A stretch of 53,456 nucleotides of DNA from Clostridia bacterium (GTDB lineage: Bacteria; Bacillota; Clostridia; Oscillospirales; CAG-272). Every line of letters starts with the position of its first letter. The first letter of the stretch is position 1. Of the stretch, positions 9,295-16,704 are shown piece after piece. A program made the translations under genes and the position numbers. Below the pieces are notes generated by a model, which did not search any database, had not been told where the DNA came from, and saw nothing but the letters and a program-made list of their open reading frames with translations. The stretch spans positions 1 through 53,456 of the forward strand of contig JAGASS010000012.1 of assembly GCA_017621655.1 (NCBI GenBank), in the 5' to 3' direction.

Positions 9295-9903
9295 ATGGAA
9301 ATTGTACTTGCATCAAGAAACCGTCATAAGATAGCGGAGATCGAAAGAGTGCTTAAAGAAAGCGGAGTAAATGACGTAACGCTTCTTTCGCTTGACGATA
9401 TCGGCTTTGACGGCGATATAGAAGAAACAGGTAGTACCTTCGAGGAAAACGCTTATATAAAGGCGTGTGTTCCTGCGAAAATGGGGTATTACGCAATAGC
9501 GGACGACAGTGGTCTTAGTGTCGAAGCGCTCGGCGGACGCCCGGGAGTTTATTCCGCGCGTTACGCAGGAGAGCCGTGTAACGATAAGAATAATAATGAT
9601 AAGCTGCTAAGCGAGCTTGAAAATGTCCCCGACGGTAAGAGAGACGCGGCGTTTATATCGGTGATCGCATTCGTTGACCCGAATAAGATAGACGAGCCGC
9701 GCTACTTCCGCGGAGAATGTAAGGGCGTAATGATCCGAGAAGAACGCGGAAACGGCGGCTTCGGCTACGACCCGATATTCTATATGCCGCAGCTAGATAA
9801 GACTTATGCCGAGATAACCATCGACGAAAAGAACAAAGTCAGCCACCGCGGACAGTCGATACGACTCTTTGCAAAATATCTTACGGAGAATAAGCAAAGA
9901 TGA
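9295..9903 (+). CDS. rdgB: XTP/dITP pyrophosphatase (HAM1/RdgB family)
   Basis: A 202-aa nucleotide-pool cleaning enzyme that hydrolyses non-canonical purine triphosphates (XTP, dITP) to monophosphates. Family motifs are ASRNRHKIAE at the N terminus, DDSGLSVEALGGRPGVYSAR in the middle, then GFGYDPIF and SHRGQS near the C terminus. The start at 9295 is preferred over one 54 nt upstream inside ftsY, because the product then begins directly with the conserved first strand (MEIVLASRN). The 3' end overlaps the next gene by 4 nt (ATGA). Confidence 0.95.
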   Translation: MEIVLASRNRHKIAEIERVLKESGVNDVTLLSLDDIGFDGDIEETGSTFEENAYIKACVPAKMGYYAIADDSGLSVEALGGRPGVYSARYAGEPCNDKNNNDKLLSELENVPDGKRDAAFISVIAFVDPNKIDEPRYFRGECKGVMIREERGNGGFGYDPIFYMPQLDKTYAEITIDEKNKVSHRGQSIRLFAKYLTENKQR

Positions 9904-11135
9904 AGCGCCTCGGAATCTACGGCGGGTCCTTTAACCCGATACATATAGGGCATATTAAGGCGGCAAACGCGTTCTACGACGAAATGAAGCTCGACGAGCT
10001 GATAATAATGCCGACGGCAGTCTCGCCTTTCAAAACGGACGATCCTGATAACGACCCGCGCGAACGCTTAAAAATGGTAAACGCGGCGTTTGAAAACAGC
10101 GATAGGAATATCTTAGTCAGCGACTACGAGATAGAAAAGGGCGGTAAAAGCTACACTTATCTTACCCTCGAGCATTTTTCATCGCCCGAAAACGAGCTGT
10201 ATTTTTTGATGGGAACCGATATGCTCCTGTCGCTTGACGGCTGGAGAAACCCCGATATTATCTTAAAGCTGGCAACTGTCTGCCACATCAGACGCGAGGA
10301 TGTCGATCCCGAAACCGAAAAGGCGATAGAGGAAGCGAAATCGCGCTACGAAAAAGAATATAACGCAAAAATAATCGACCTTGTATCCGAGCCGTTTGAA
10401 GTCTCGTCTACCGAGATAAGAAACGCGGTAAAGGAAGGGAAGAGCATCTCTGATCTCGTTACCCAAGAGGTCGAGGATATAATCAAAAAAGACAAGCTGT
10501 ACCTAACATGTCCGCTTTACGCGGCAGTAAGAACACTTGTAAAAGAAAAAAGATGGAAGCACATCTTCGGTACTGAGGCGGAAGCGAAGAGTCTCGCTCG
10601 GATATTTGACCTGTCCGAGAGCGACAGCGAGCGCCTGCGCTATGCGGCACTGCTTCACGATATAACGAAGTATCTTACGCGCGATGAGCATTTGGCGTTT
10701 CTTGAGAGCGTCGGAGTAACACCCGACGAAGGAACGCTCTTAAGCGATAAAACGCTTCATCAAATGTCGGGTGCGTATATGGCGAGAAAGCTATATCCCG
10801 ATTACGTGGACGACGCCGTTTTCGACGCAATACGCTACCACACGACGGGCAAGGCAGATATGCCGCTTCTTACTAAGCTGATGTATCTATGCGACTTCAT
10901 CGAGCCGACGAGGACCTTTCCCGACTGCGTAAAGCTTCGCGCAATATTCTATGAAATGATAGAAAAAGGCAATAAGCTTCGCATCCTCGACGAGATAATG
11001 CTGATAGCGCTCGATATGACGATCGCGGATCTAAAGGAAAACGGACACCCGATACATTCGGACACCGAAAAAGCAAGAGAATATATTATAGAAAAGCTAA
11101 AGGAAAATAACTATGGAAGAAAAGAAAGTATTTGA
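9900..11135 (+). CDS. nadD: Fused nicotinate-nucleotide adenylyltransferase (NadD) and YqeK HD hydrolase
   Basis: A 411-aa two-domain protein. Residues 1 to about 195 are NadD, which makes deamido-NAD from nicotinate mononucleotide and ATP: GGSFNPIHIGH (nucleotidyltransferase HxGH) and SSTEIR are visible. Residues about 200-411 are an HD-domain hydrolase of the YqeK type: a conserved His in RWKHIFGTE, then LLHDITKY near 250. YqeK proteins are described as symmetrical Ap4A hydrolases. In Bacillus the two are separate neighbours followed by the ribosome silencing factor gene, which is also next here; the fusion keeps that order in one polypeptide. The start overlaps rdgB by 4 nt. Confidence 0.94.
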   Translation: MKRLGIYGGSFNPIHIGHIKAANAFYDEMKLDELIIMPTAVSPFKTDDPDNDPRERLKMVNAAFENSDRNILVSDYEIEKGGKSYTYLTLEHFSSPENELYFLMGTDMLLSLDGWRNPDIILKLATVCHIRREDVDPETEKAIEEAKSRYEKEYNAKIIDLVSEPFEVSSTEIRNAVKEGKSISDLVTQEVEDIIKKDKLYLTCPLYAAVRTLVKEKRWKHIFGTEAEAKSLARIFDLSESDSERLRYAALLHDITKYLTRDEHLAFLESVGVTPDEGTLLSDKTLHQMSGAYMARKLYPDYVDDAVFDAIRYHTTGKADMPLLTKLMYLCDFIEPTRTFPDCVKLRAIFYEMIEKGNKLRILDEIMLIALDMTIADLKENGHPIHSDTEKAREYIIEKLKENNYGRKESI

Positions 11136-11490
11136 GCCGAAAGAAATTGCTGAAATGATAATAAAGGTGCTTGACGCACGCAAGGGACGCGACATCAAGC
11201 TTCTTCACGTAACCGAGAAGACAGTCCTTGCCGACTATTTCGTCATCTGCGGCGGTAACTCTACTACGCAGGTAAAGGGCCTCAGTGACGAGGTCGAATA
11301 CAAGCTCGATCTTGAAGGCGTTACCGCGGATCACGTAGAAGGACACGACAGCGCATCGTGGGTGCTTCTCGACTATTCGAGCGTTATAGTAAACATCTTC
11401 ACGCCCGACGCAAGAGAATTTTACAATCTCGAAAAGCTCTGGGCAGAGGCAGAAGAGGTAGACATTTCGGAGCTGCTTACGGAAGATTGA
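11113..11490 (+). CDS. rsfS: Ribosome silencing factor RsfS
   Basis: A 125-aa RsfS/YbeB/Iojap-family protein that binds ribosomal protein L14 and blocks subunit joining when nutrients run short. Recognisable segments are VLADYFVICGG, QVKGLSDEVEYKL, EGHDSASWVLLDY and EFYNLEKLW. The ATG at 11113 lies inside the end of nadD-yqeK (23-nt overlap) and follows AAAGGAAA at 7 nt, so coupled translation is likely. Confidence 0.95.
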   Translation: MEEKKVFEPKEIAEMIIKVLDARKGRDIKLLHVTEKTVLADYFVICGGNSTTQVKGLSDEVEYKLDLEGVTADHVEGHDSASWVLLDYSSVIVNIFTPDAREFYNLEKLWAEAEEVDISELLTED

Positions 11491-11526
11491 TATAATAAAA
11501 CAATTTAACAGAAAAGGAGAAAAGGT

Positions 11527-11751
11527 ATGAAAAAGGCAATTATTATTTTAGTAGTTCTCGCTATCCTTCTTTTCCCCATTCCGTTTAAGGCAAAGGACGG
11601 CGGAACCGTCACTTATTCCCCAATATCGTTCGTATACCGCGTAACGGTCTATAACAGATTTACCGGCGAGGGAAGCGTTATGAAGGGAACAAAGGTAATT
11701 ATATTAGGATTCACCGTGTATAACGAAACCTACACGGTATCCGACAGTTAA
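11527..11751 (+). CDS. Small exported protein of unknown function
   Basis: A 74-aa protein with a positively charged start and one hydrophobic segment (about residues 4-20, ending IPF), followed by a polar, strand-rich tail with KDGGTVTYSP. It could be secreted or anchored by one helix. AAAAGGAG precedes the ATG. It lies 36 nt after rsfS and 24 nt before leuS. Small KDGGT-containing exported proteins are familiar from clostridial genomes, but I know no function. Confidence 0.75.
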   Translation: MKKAIIILVVLAILLFPIPFKAKDGGTVTYSPISFVYRVTVYNRFTGEGSVMKGTKVIILGFTVYNETYTVSDS

Positions 11752-11775
11752 TAATCTCAAAAGAAGGACAGAAAA

Positions 11776-14175
11776 ATGAAGTACGAACATCGTTTGATCG
11801 ACAAAAAATGGCAGGACAAATGGGAAGAAGCCAAGCTTTTTGAAGCAAAAGAGGACCATTCCAAAAAGAAGTTCTATTCCCTCGTTGAGTTCCCGTATCC
11901 CTCCGGCTCGGGAATGCACGTCGGACATATCAAGGCATATTCGGGTCTTGAAGTCGTTTCCCGTAAAAGAAGAATGGAGGGCTATAATGTCCTCTTCCCG
12001 ATCGGCTTTGACGCTTACGGCTTGCCGACCGAGAACACCGCTATCAAGACGGGCGTTCATCCCCGTCAGGTAACCGATAATAACATAAAGAAGTTCACCT
12101 CGCAGTTAAAGCGCGTCGGCTTCTCGTTCGATTGGAGCAGAGTAGTTGACACGACTGAGGAGGAATACTATAAATGGACACAGTGGATATTCCTCAAAAT
12201 GTATGAGAACGGACTCGTTTTCCGCGATAAGACGCTCGTAAACTACTGCCCGTCTTGTAAGGTCGTTCTTTCAAACGAGGACTCGCAGGGCGGTAAGTGC
12301 GACATCTGTCATTCCGACATCGTACAGAAGACGAAGGAGGTATGGTATCTCCGTATAACAGAGTACGCAGACAAGCTTCTTCAGGGACTTGAGGGCGTTG
12401 ATTACCTCCCTAATGTCCGTCTCCAGCAGGAAAACTGGATCGGAAAGAGTACGGGTGCATTCGTAAACTTCAAGCTTAACGTCGACGATTCTCTCCGCAT
12501 CTACACGACCCGTCCCGACACGCTCTACGGCGTAACCTTCATGGTAATCGCCCCCGAGCATCCGATAATCGAAAAATACCGTGATATCATCACGAATACC
12601 GATGCGCTCGACGCATATAAGGCAGAGTGCGCGAAGAAAAGCGAGTTCGAAAGAACACAGCTCGTAAAGGAAAAGACGGGCGTTCGCATCGAGGGACTTA
12701 ACGCCATCAACCCGATAACCGAAAAGGAGATCCCGATATACGTAGCGGACTACGTAATGATGGGCTACGGTACGGGTGCTATCATGGCAGTTCCCGCGCA
12801 CGATACCCGTGACTACGATTTTGCTAAGAAGTTCGGTATCGATATAATCGAGGTCATCAAGGGCGGCGATATTTCTACCGAAGCATACACAGGCGACGGC
12901 GAAATGGTAAATTCGGGTGTCCTTAACGGTCTTACCAACAAAAAAGATTCAATTGAAAAAATGCTCGAGTACCTTACCGAGCAGGGAATAGGCGAAAAGG
13001 GCGTGCAGTTCAAGATGAAGGACTGGGCGTTCAACCGTCAGAGATATTGGGGCGAGCCGATCCCGATCGTACACTGTCCTGAATGCGGAATCGTTCCTGT
13101 TCCCTACGAGGAGCTTCCTCTCCGCCTTCCTCCCGTTGATAACTTCCAGCCCGGCTCCGACGGCGAAAGCCCGCTTGCAAAGATCGAGTCGTTCGTAAAC
13201 TGCAAGTGTCCGAAGTGCGGAGGTGCTGCTAAGCGTGAGACCGATACCATGCCTCAGTGGGCAGGCTCTTCCTGGTACTTCCTCCGTTACACCGATCCGA
13301 AGAACACCGAGTGCTTCGCTTCGAAGGAGGCAATGAACTATTGGCTTCCCGTCGACTGGTATAACGGCGGTATGGAGCACGTTACCCGTCACATGATCTA
13401 TTCGCGCTTCTGGCATAAGTTCCTTTACGACCTCGACCTCGTTCCGACCTCCGAGCCATACGCGAAGCGTACCGCACAGGGACTTATCCTCGGCTCCGAC
13501 GGTGAGAAGATGAGTAAGTCGCGCGGAAACGTAGTTGATCCGAACACCGTCGTTGACGAAAGCGGCGCAGATACCCTCCGTCTCTACGTCCTCTTCATGG
13601 GCGACTACGAGCAGGCAGCACCGTGGAACGAAAGCTCTATGAAGGGGTGCCGTCGCTTCCTCGACCGTACCGCGGCTCTTACCGAGCTTGTCAAGGGCGA
13701 GGGCGTAACACCCGAGCTTGAAACGCTCTTCCATAAGACGATAAAGAAGGTAACCGAAGACATCGAGGCGATGAAGTTCAATACCGCAATCGCGCAGATG
13801 ATGATACTTATAAACGCGATCTACGATCACGGTTCGCTCACCAAGGACGAGCTTGGAATCTTCGTTCGTCTCCTTTCTCCCTTCGCGCCTCATATCTGCG
13901 AGGAGATCTGGGAAGGACTCGGAAACAAGGGCTTCTGCTCGGTAGCCGAGTGGCCCAAGTACGATGAGAGCAAGACCGTAGATTCGACAGTCGAGTACGC
14001 AGTACAGGTCCTCGGTAAGCTCCGCGGAACAGTGGTTGTCAACGCAAACGACGATAAGGACACGGTTTTAAGTAAGGCAAAGGCGGTCGATAAGGTTATT
14101 CCTTTCCTTGAAGGAAAGACGATAATCAAGGAAATTTTTGTTCCGAATAAGCTCGTAAACTTCGTCGTTAAATAA
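11776..14175 (+). CDS. leuS: Leucyl-tRNA synthetase
   Basis: A 799-aa class I synthetase that charges tRNA-Leu. Visible parts are the HIGH motif as HVGH in YPSGSGMHVGHIKAYS, a zinc-type Cys cluster (CPSCKVVLS...CDIC), the inserted editing domain starting near TTRPDTLYGVTF, a second Cys cluster before TMPQWAGSSWYFLRY, KMSKS in GEKMSKSRGNVVDP, and the helical anticodon-binding C terminus. Length and order are typical of bacterial LeuRS. AAGGACAG precedes the ATG. There is no T-box in the 24-nt gap upstream, so it probably depends on read-through from the smc operon. Confidence 0.97.
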   Translation: MKYEHRLIDKKWQDKWEEAKLFEAKEDHSKKKFYSLVEFPYPSGSGMHVGHIKAYSGLEVVSRKRRMEGYNVLFPIGFDAYGLPTENTAIKTGVHPRQVTDNNIKKFTSQLKRVGFSFDWSRVVDTTEEEYYKWTQWIFLKMYENGLVFRDKTLVNYCPSCKVVLSNEDSQGGKCDICHSDIVQKTKEVWYLRITEYADKLLQGLEGVDYLPNVRLQQENWIGKSTGAFVNFKLNVDDSLRIYTTRPDTLYGVTFMVIAPEHPIIEKYRDIITNTDALDAYKAECAKKSEFERTQLVKEKTGVRIEGLNAINPITEKEIPIYVADYVMMGYGTGAIMAVPAHDTRDYDFAKKFGIDIIEVIKGGDISTEAYTGDGEMVNSGVLNGLTNKKDSIEKMLEYLTEQGIGEKGVQFKMKDWAFNRQRYWGEPIPIVHCPECGIVPVPYEELPLRLPPVDNFQPGSDGESPLAKIESFVNCKCPKCGGAAKRETDTMPQWAGSSWYFLRYTDPKNTECFASKEAMNYWLPVDWYNGGMEHVTRHMIYSRFWHKFLYDLDLVPTSEPYAKRTAQGLILGSDGEKMSKSRGNVVDPNTVVDESGADTLRLYVLFMGDYEQAAPWNESSMKGCRRFLDRTAALTELVKGEGVTPELETLFHKTIKKVTEDIEAMKFNTAIAQMMILINAIYDHGSLTKDELGIFVRLLSPFAPHICEEIWEGLGNKGFCSVAEWPKYDESKTVDSTVEYAVQVLGKLRGTVVVNANDDKDTVLSKAKAVDKVIPFLEGKTIIKEIFVPNKLVNFVVK

Positions 14176-14211
14176 TTTTTACCAAAAAAACAGAATATTT
14201 CAAACTTTTAC

Positions 14212-14240
14212 TTGACATAATAAAACGGATGTGTTATTAT
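14212..14240 (+). promoter_or_regulatory. Sigma-A promoter of rpsU
   Basis: TTGACA at 14212-14217, a 17-nt spacer, TATTAT at 14235-14240. It gives rpsU a roughly 50-nt leader. Confidence 0.8.
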
Positions 14241-14298
14241 ATTGGGTGGAATTTGAAAAAAATTCTCTTTGCTTACAATGCGAGGGGAGGGATAGATA

Positions 14299-14475
14299 AT
14301 GGCAGAAGTAAGAGTAAAAGAAAATGAATCTCTGGATAGCGCTCTTCGTAGATTTAAGAGACAGTGTCAGAGATCCGGTGTTCTCGCAGAGCTCCGCAAG
14401 AGCGAGTGCTATGAGAAGCCCAGCGTAAAGCGCAAGAAGAAGGCAGAAGCAGCCCGCAAGCGCAAGTATAAGTAA
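14299..14475 (+). CDS. rpsU: 30S ribosomal protein S21
   Basis: A 58-codon gene, starting [20 protein letters not shown] and ending in a Lys/Arg-rich tail ([15 protein letters not shown]), both diagnostic of bacterial S21. The ATG at 14299 follows GAGGGGAGGGATAGATA, a strong ribosome binding site. It has its own promoter upstream and a strong terminator directly after the stop, so it is a single-gene unit. Confidence 0.96.
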   Translation: MAEVRVKENESLDSALRRFKRQCQRSGVLAELRKSECYEKPSVKRKKKAEAARKRKYK

Positions 14476-14481
14476 TATCAG

Positions 14482-14511
14482 AAAAAGAGCAGACTTCGGT
14501 CTGCTCTTTTT
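14482..14511 (+). terminator. Rho-independent terminator of rpsU
   Basis: A 13-bp stem (AAAAAGAGCAGAC/GTCTGCTCTTTTT) with a TTCG tetraloop and a terminal T-run. Confidence 0.92.
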
Positions 14512-14567
14512 GCGTGGATTTTAAGGTTTAGATTGATTGTACGTTTTAGGATGTTCTGCAATACTTT

Positions 14568-14713
14568 GTAGGGCGGGGGCTTGCTCCCGCCGATTTGTTC
14601 CGCGATTATTATACCTTATACGATAAAAGTTTCTTGCCATAAAATACACTTTTTCACAAAATATTATTTAGTTACATTGTTTTGGAAAAGGCGGGAGCAA
14701 GCCCCCGCCCTAC
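14568..14713. repeat. Palindromic repeat, family 1, 146 bp
   Basis: Inverted arms at 14568-14592 and 14690-14713 match those at 1-99, but the interior is different and longer. The right half (GTTACATT then TTTGGAAAA before the arm) resembles the sequence before the single arm at 40818. The 350-nt stretch 14512-14862 otherwise holds a short palindrome (CTTCTCCACCGGAGAAGG, about 14750-14767) and the downstream terminator, with no gene. Confidence 0.8.
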
Positions 14714-14825
14714 GAACAACGTGGCGAATAAGATCGAACGCAGTCTTGCCTTCTCCACCGGAGAAGGTAACGCATCGTGTCGTGGCGCTTGAGCGTTTCA
14801 GTAGCGGTGAAAAACGCGATATATT

Positions 14826-14858
14826 AAAAAGCAAGAACGTATCCGTTCTTGCTTTTTT
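14826..14858 (-). terminator. Rho-independent terminator of the LRR lipoprotein gene
   Basis: GCAAGAACG/CGTTCTTGC stem at 14831-14852, flanked by A-run and T-run, directly after the stop codon at 14863. It is symmetrical and could work in both directions. Confidence 0.85.
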
Positions 14859-14862
14859 AATA

Positions 14863-16284
14863 TCAGCTATCCTCAATAACACATTCAATTCCGTTTACAG
14901 TAACCTTTGACGGCAGGTTTCCGTCGTTACCGCCGGTAACGCGAAGGTAGAAGGTGTATTCACGCTCAAGAGCAACGGTGGTGTTTTTTCTGTTCGTTCC
15001 GTTAGGGTATCCGCACCAATAATAGGTTTGGGTAAAGGATTCGAAGTCGGTAACGCTCTGCTTCTTTGCAACCTCTTCATAATCGAAGAAATTGACGTCT
15101 CCGCCGTAAATGTGAGTGTATCCCGTCTCGCCGACGTATCCGAAGCTGACGGTTATTCTTACGTTCGACTGCTTCTTATACTTGTTTACCGCGCTCGTCA
15201 CCTTGGAATTTGTACCGGTAAAAAGGCGGTCCTCATACATCGCGTCAACTCTTAAAAGCTGTTCAGCCGCCTCTTTCGGAATATTTACCTCCTTAATGGA
15301 GGAGCAACCTGCAAAGGTCGTGCAAAATTCGCCCGTAACGAAGAAGGGAGTGTTGACGGTGACCTTTTCAAGCTTCGCGCAACCCTTGACGTCGGTGGCA
15401 AGATCGTAGGTCGCAGATTCACCCTCCGTCATTTTCGGGATCACCATTTCGGTAAGCGAAACGCAACCGGTAAAGGACGGCGAATAGGATTCGACCTCGC
15501 TCGGAGGATTCTCCAGGAACATAAGGGAAGAGCAGTTAAGAAACGCGCCCTTGAGCACCTTAACGTTGTCTCCGAGAGCAACGTGCGGAAGTGAAGTACA
15601 GCCGGCAAATGTGTTTTCGAGAACAGTGAAGCTTCTGCAGCCGGTGACGGAAAGAAGTGAAGTACAGTTTTCAAAAGTGTGCACCGCTTCGGTAACTGTG
15701 GAGGGAAGCATAATTTCCTTAAGCGAGGTACAGCCCTCAAAAGTGAAGGGAAGAGCCGTTATGCCTTCCTCTATCTTCACGTTAGTTAGCGCCTTGCATC
15801 CGCGGAAGGTCGACGTACAGGCGGTAGCACTTTTGGGAATATATCCGTTCGTAAGCGAAACGCAGTTCATAAACGCTTCCGAAAGCTCGGTCGCTTTTCT
15901 GCCGCCTATGACCGTTTCAAGCTTCGGGCAGTCCTTGAACGCGCCGTTCATCGTTTTGATACCGTCGCCAAGCTCAACGAGGGAAAGATCGGGGCATTCT
16001 GTAAAAGCGTAATCAATAGAGGTGACGCAATCGGGTATCGTCACCTTTTTCAGACCGAGAACACCGCGAAAAGCGTTTTCCGCAATCACCTTGACGGTCT
16101 TTCCGCCGAGCTTCCTCGGGATAGTGATCTCACTGTCAATGCCCGAATATCCGATAACGGTCGCATAACCGTCGGTTATTTCATATATGAGGTCCGTTTT
16201 CTTCTTACCGCCGCCGCACGACGTCGAAAAAAGCATCGATGCGGTCATAAGAAGAAGCAATAAAAAACGGCAGTACCTTTTCAT
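14863..16284 (-). CDS. Leucine-rich-repeat (BspA-like) lipoprotein
   Basis: A 473-aa exported protein. The lipoprotein signal peptide runs to Cys23 (MKRYCRFLLLLLMTAS...STSC). After a short GGGKKK linker come about a dozen BspA/LRR_5-type repeats, each about 20-24 aa, with the pattern L..V.I...V..I...F..C.SL (residues about 40-370), then a strand-rich C-terminal region. BspA-type LRR proteins are usually surface adhesins or binding proteins; the ligand is unknown. The start at 16284 follows AAAGGA at 9 nt; an in-frame ATG 33 nt upstream would put extra charged residues before the signal peptide. Confidence 0.88.
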   Translation of the reverse strand: MKRYCRFLLLLLMTASMLFSTSCGGGKKKTDLIYEITDGYATVIGYSGIDSEITIPRKLGGKTVKVIAENAFRGVLGLKKVTIPDCVTSIDYAFTECPDLSLVELGDGIKTMNGAFKDCPKLETVIGGRKATELSEAFMNCVSLTNGYIPKSATACTSTFRGCKALTNVKIEEGITALPFTFEGCTSLKEIMLPSTVTEAVHTFENCTSLLSVTGCRSFTVLENTFAGCTSLPHVALGDNVKVLKGAFLNCSSLMFLENPPSEVESYSPSFTGCVSLTEMVIPKMTEGESATYDLATDVKGCAKLEKVTVNTPFFVTGEFCTTFAGCSSIKEVNIPKEAAEQLLRVDAMYEDRLFTGTNSKVTSAVNKYKKQSNVRITVSFGYVGETGYTHIYGGDVNFFDYEEVAKKQSVTDFESFTQTYYWCGYPNGTNRKNTTVALEREYTFYLRVTGGNDGNLPSKVTVNGIECVIEDS

Positions 16285-16315
16285 ATATACGTTCCTTTCA
16301 ATAAACATCCTACCC

Positions 16316-16344
16316 ATTATATATCATTTCGCGTTTTTTGTCAA
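16316..16344 (-). promoter_or_regulatory. Sigma-A promoter of the LRR lipoprotein gene
   Basis: TTGACA (16339-16344), a 17-nt spacer and TATAAT (16316-16321) on the minus strand: full consensus in both boxes. It lies just beyond the terminator of spoVM, so the LRR gene is a separate unit. Confidence 0.85.
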
Positions 16345-16357
16345 CTTTTGACGTACC

Positions 16358-16395
16358 AAAAAAGCGCGGCACTCTTATCGAGTGTCGCGCTTTTT
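16358..16395 (-). terminator. Rho-independent terminator overlapping the 3' end of spoVM
   Basis: Stem AAAGCGCG(G)CACTC/GAGTG(T)CGCGCTTT with a 5-nt loop, followed on the minus strand by a T-run. The upstream half of the stem encodes the last residues of SpoVM, so the terminator is built into the gene. Confidence 0.88.
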
Positions 16396-16467
16396 CCTTT
16401 TTCCGCCGAGGAAAAAGCGGAAGAGAGGAGCTAAGAATTTCGGCGGAGAGAATACTATGACCTTCAT
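16375..16467 (-). CDS. spoVM: Stage V sporulation protein SpoVM
   Basis: A 30-codon gene. The product begins MKVIVFSPPKFLAPLFRF, continues FLGGKRKK and ends RDTR. It aligns residue for residue with the 26-aa Bacillus SpoVM pattern: a short N-terminal strand, PKFL, an amphipathic helix with a central Arg, an LG turn and a basic tail. SpoVM senses the convex forespore membrane and anchors the SpoIVA coat base. The Pro corresponding to Bacillus Pro9 is present. AAAGGGG lies 6 nt before the ATG. It is the last gene of the minus-strand set beginning at 21705. The reading is from the sequence; function is by family resemblance. Confidence 0.85.
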   Translation of the reverse strand: MKVIVFSPPKFLAPLFRFFLGGKRKKRDTR

Positions 16468-16484
16468 AAAATACCCCTTTACGA

Positions 16485-16652
16485 TCAACCTTTATTAAAG
16501 CACATGACTCCAAGCGCAATGATGAGAAGAGACTCGACGAGCGCCAAAGCACGCGGAGACAGGAAAAAAGCAAGCAAAATTCCAAGTCCAAAGGCGATAA
16601 TGGCAATTTCGGGAAGAATATCTTTACCGTTTCCGTTAAGGCGCTTTCGCAT
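16485..16652 (-). CDS. Small membrane protein of unknown function
   Basis: A 55-aa protein: a basic start (MRKRLNGNGKD) followed by two hydrophobic stretches (about residues 12-27 and 30-50) separated by SPRALAL. It is a probable inner-membrane hairpin. An in-frame ATG at 16694, 10 nt after the Clp stop, would add 14 polar residues; neither start has a strong ribosome binding site, so the start is uncertain. Its place between the Clp gene and spoVM suggests a sporulation link. I do not recognise a named family. Confidence 0.65.
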   Translation of the reverse strand: MRKRLNGNGKDILPEIAIIAFGLGILLAFFLSPRALALVESLLIIALGVMCFNKG

Positions 16653-16704
16653 ATCAGTTCTCGCTTTCGTATTTGAGTGGGAGCTTGCCGCCATATCCCA
16701 TTTA

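Noticed and set aside
16310..16606. 98-aa open frame overlapping spoVM
   Set aside because: It is in a different frame from the SpoVM product, contains a second terminator-encoded stretch and has no ribosome binding site. A first impression that spoVM needed a frameshift disappeared on re-reading the complement.
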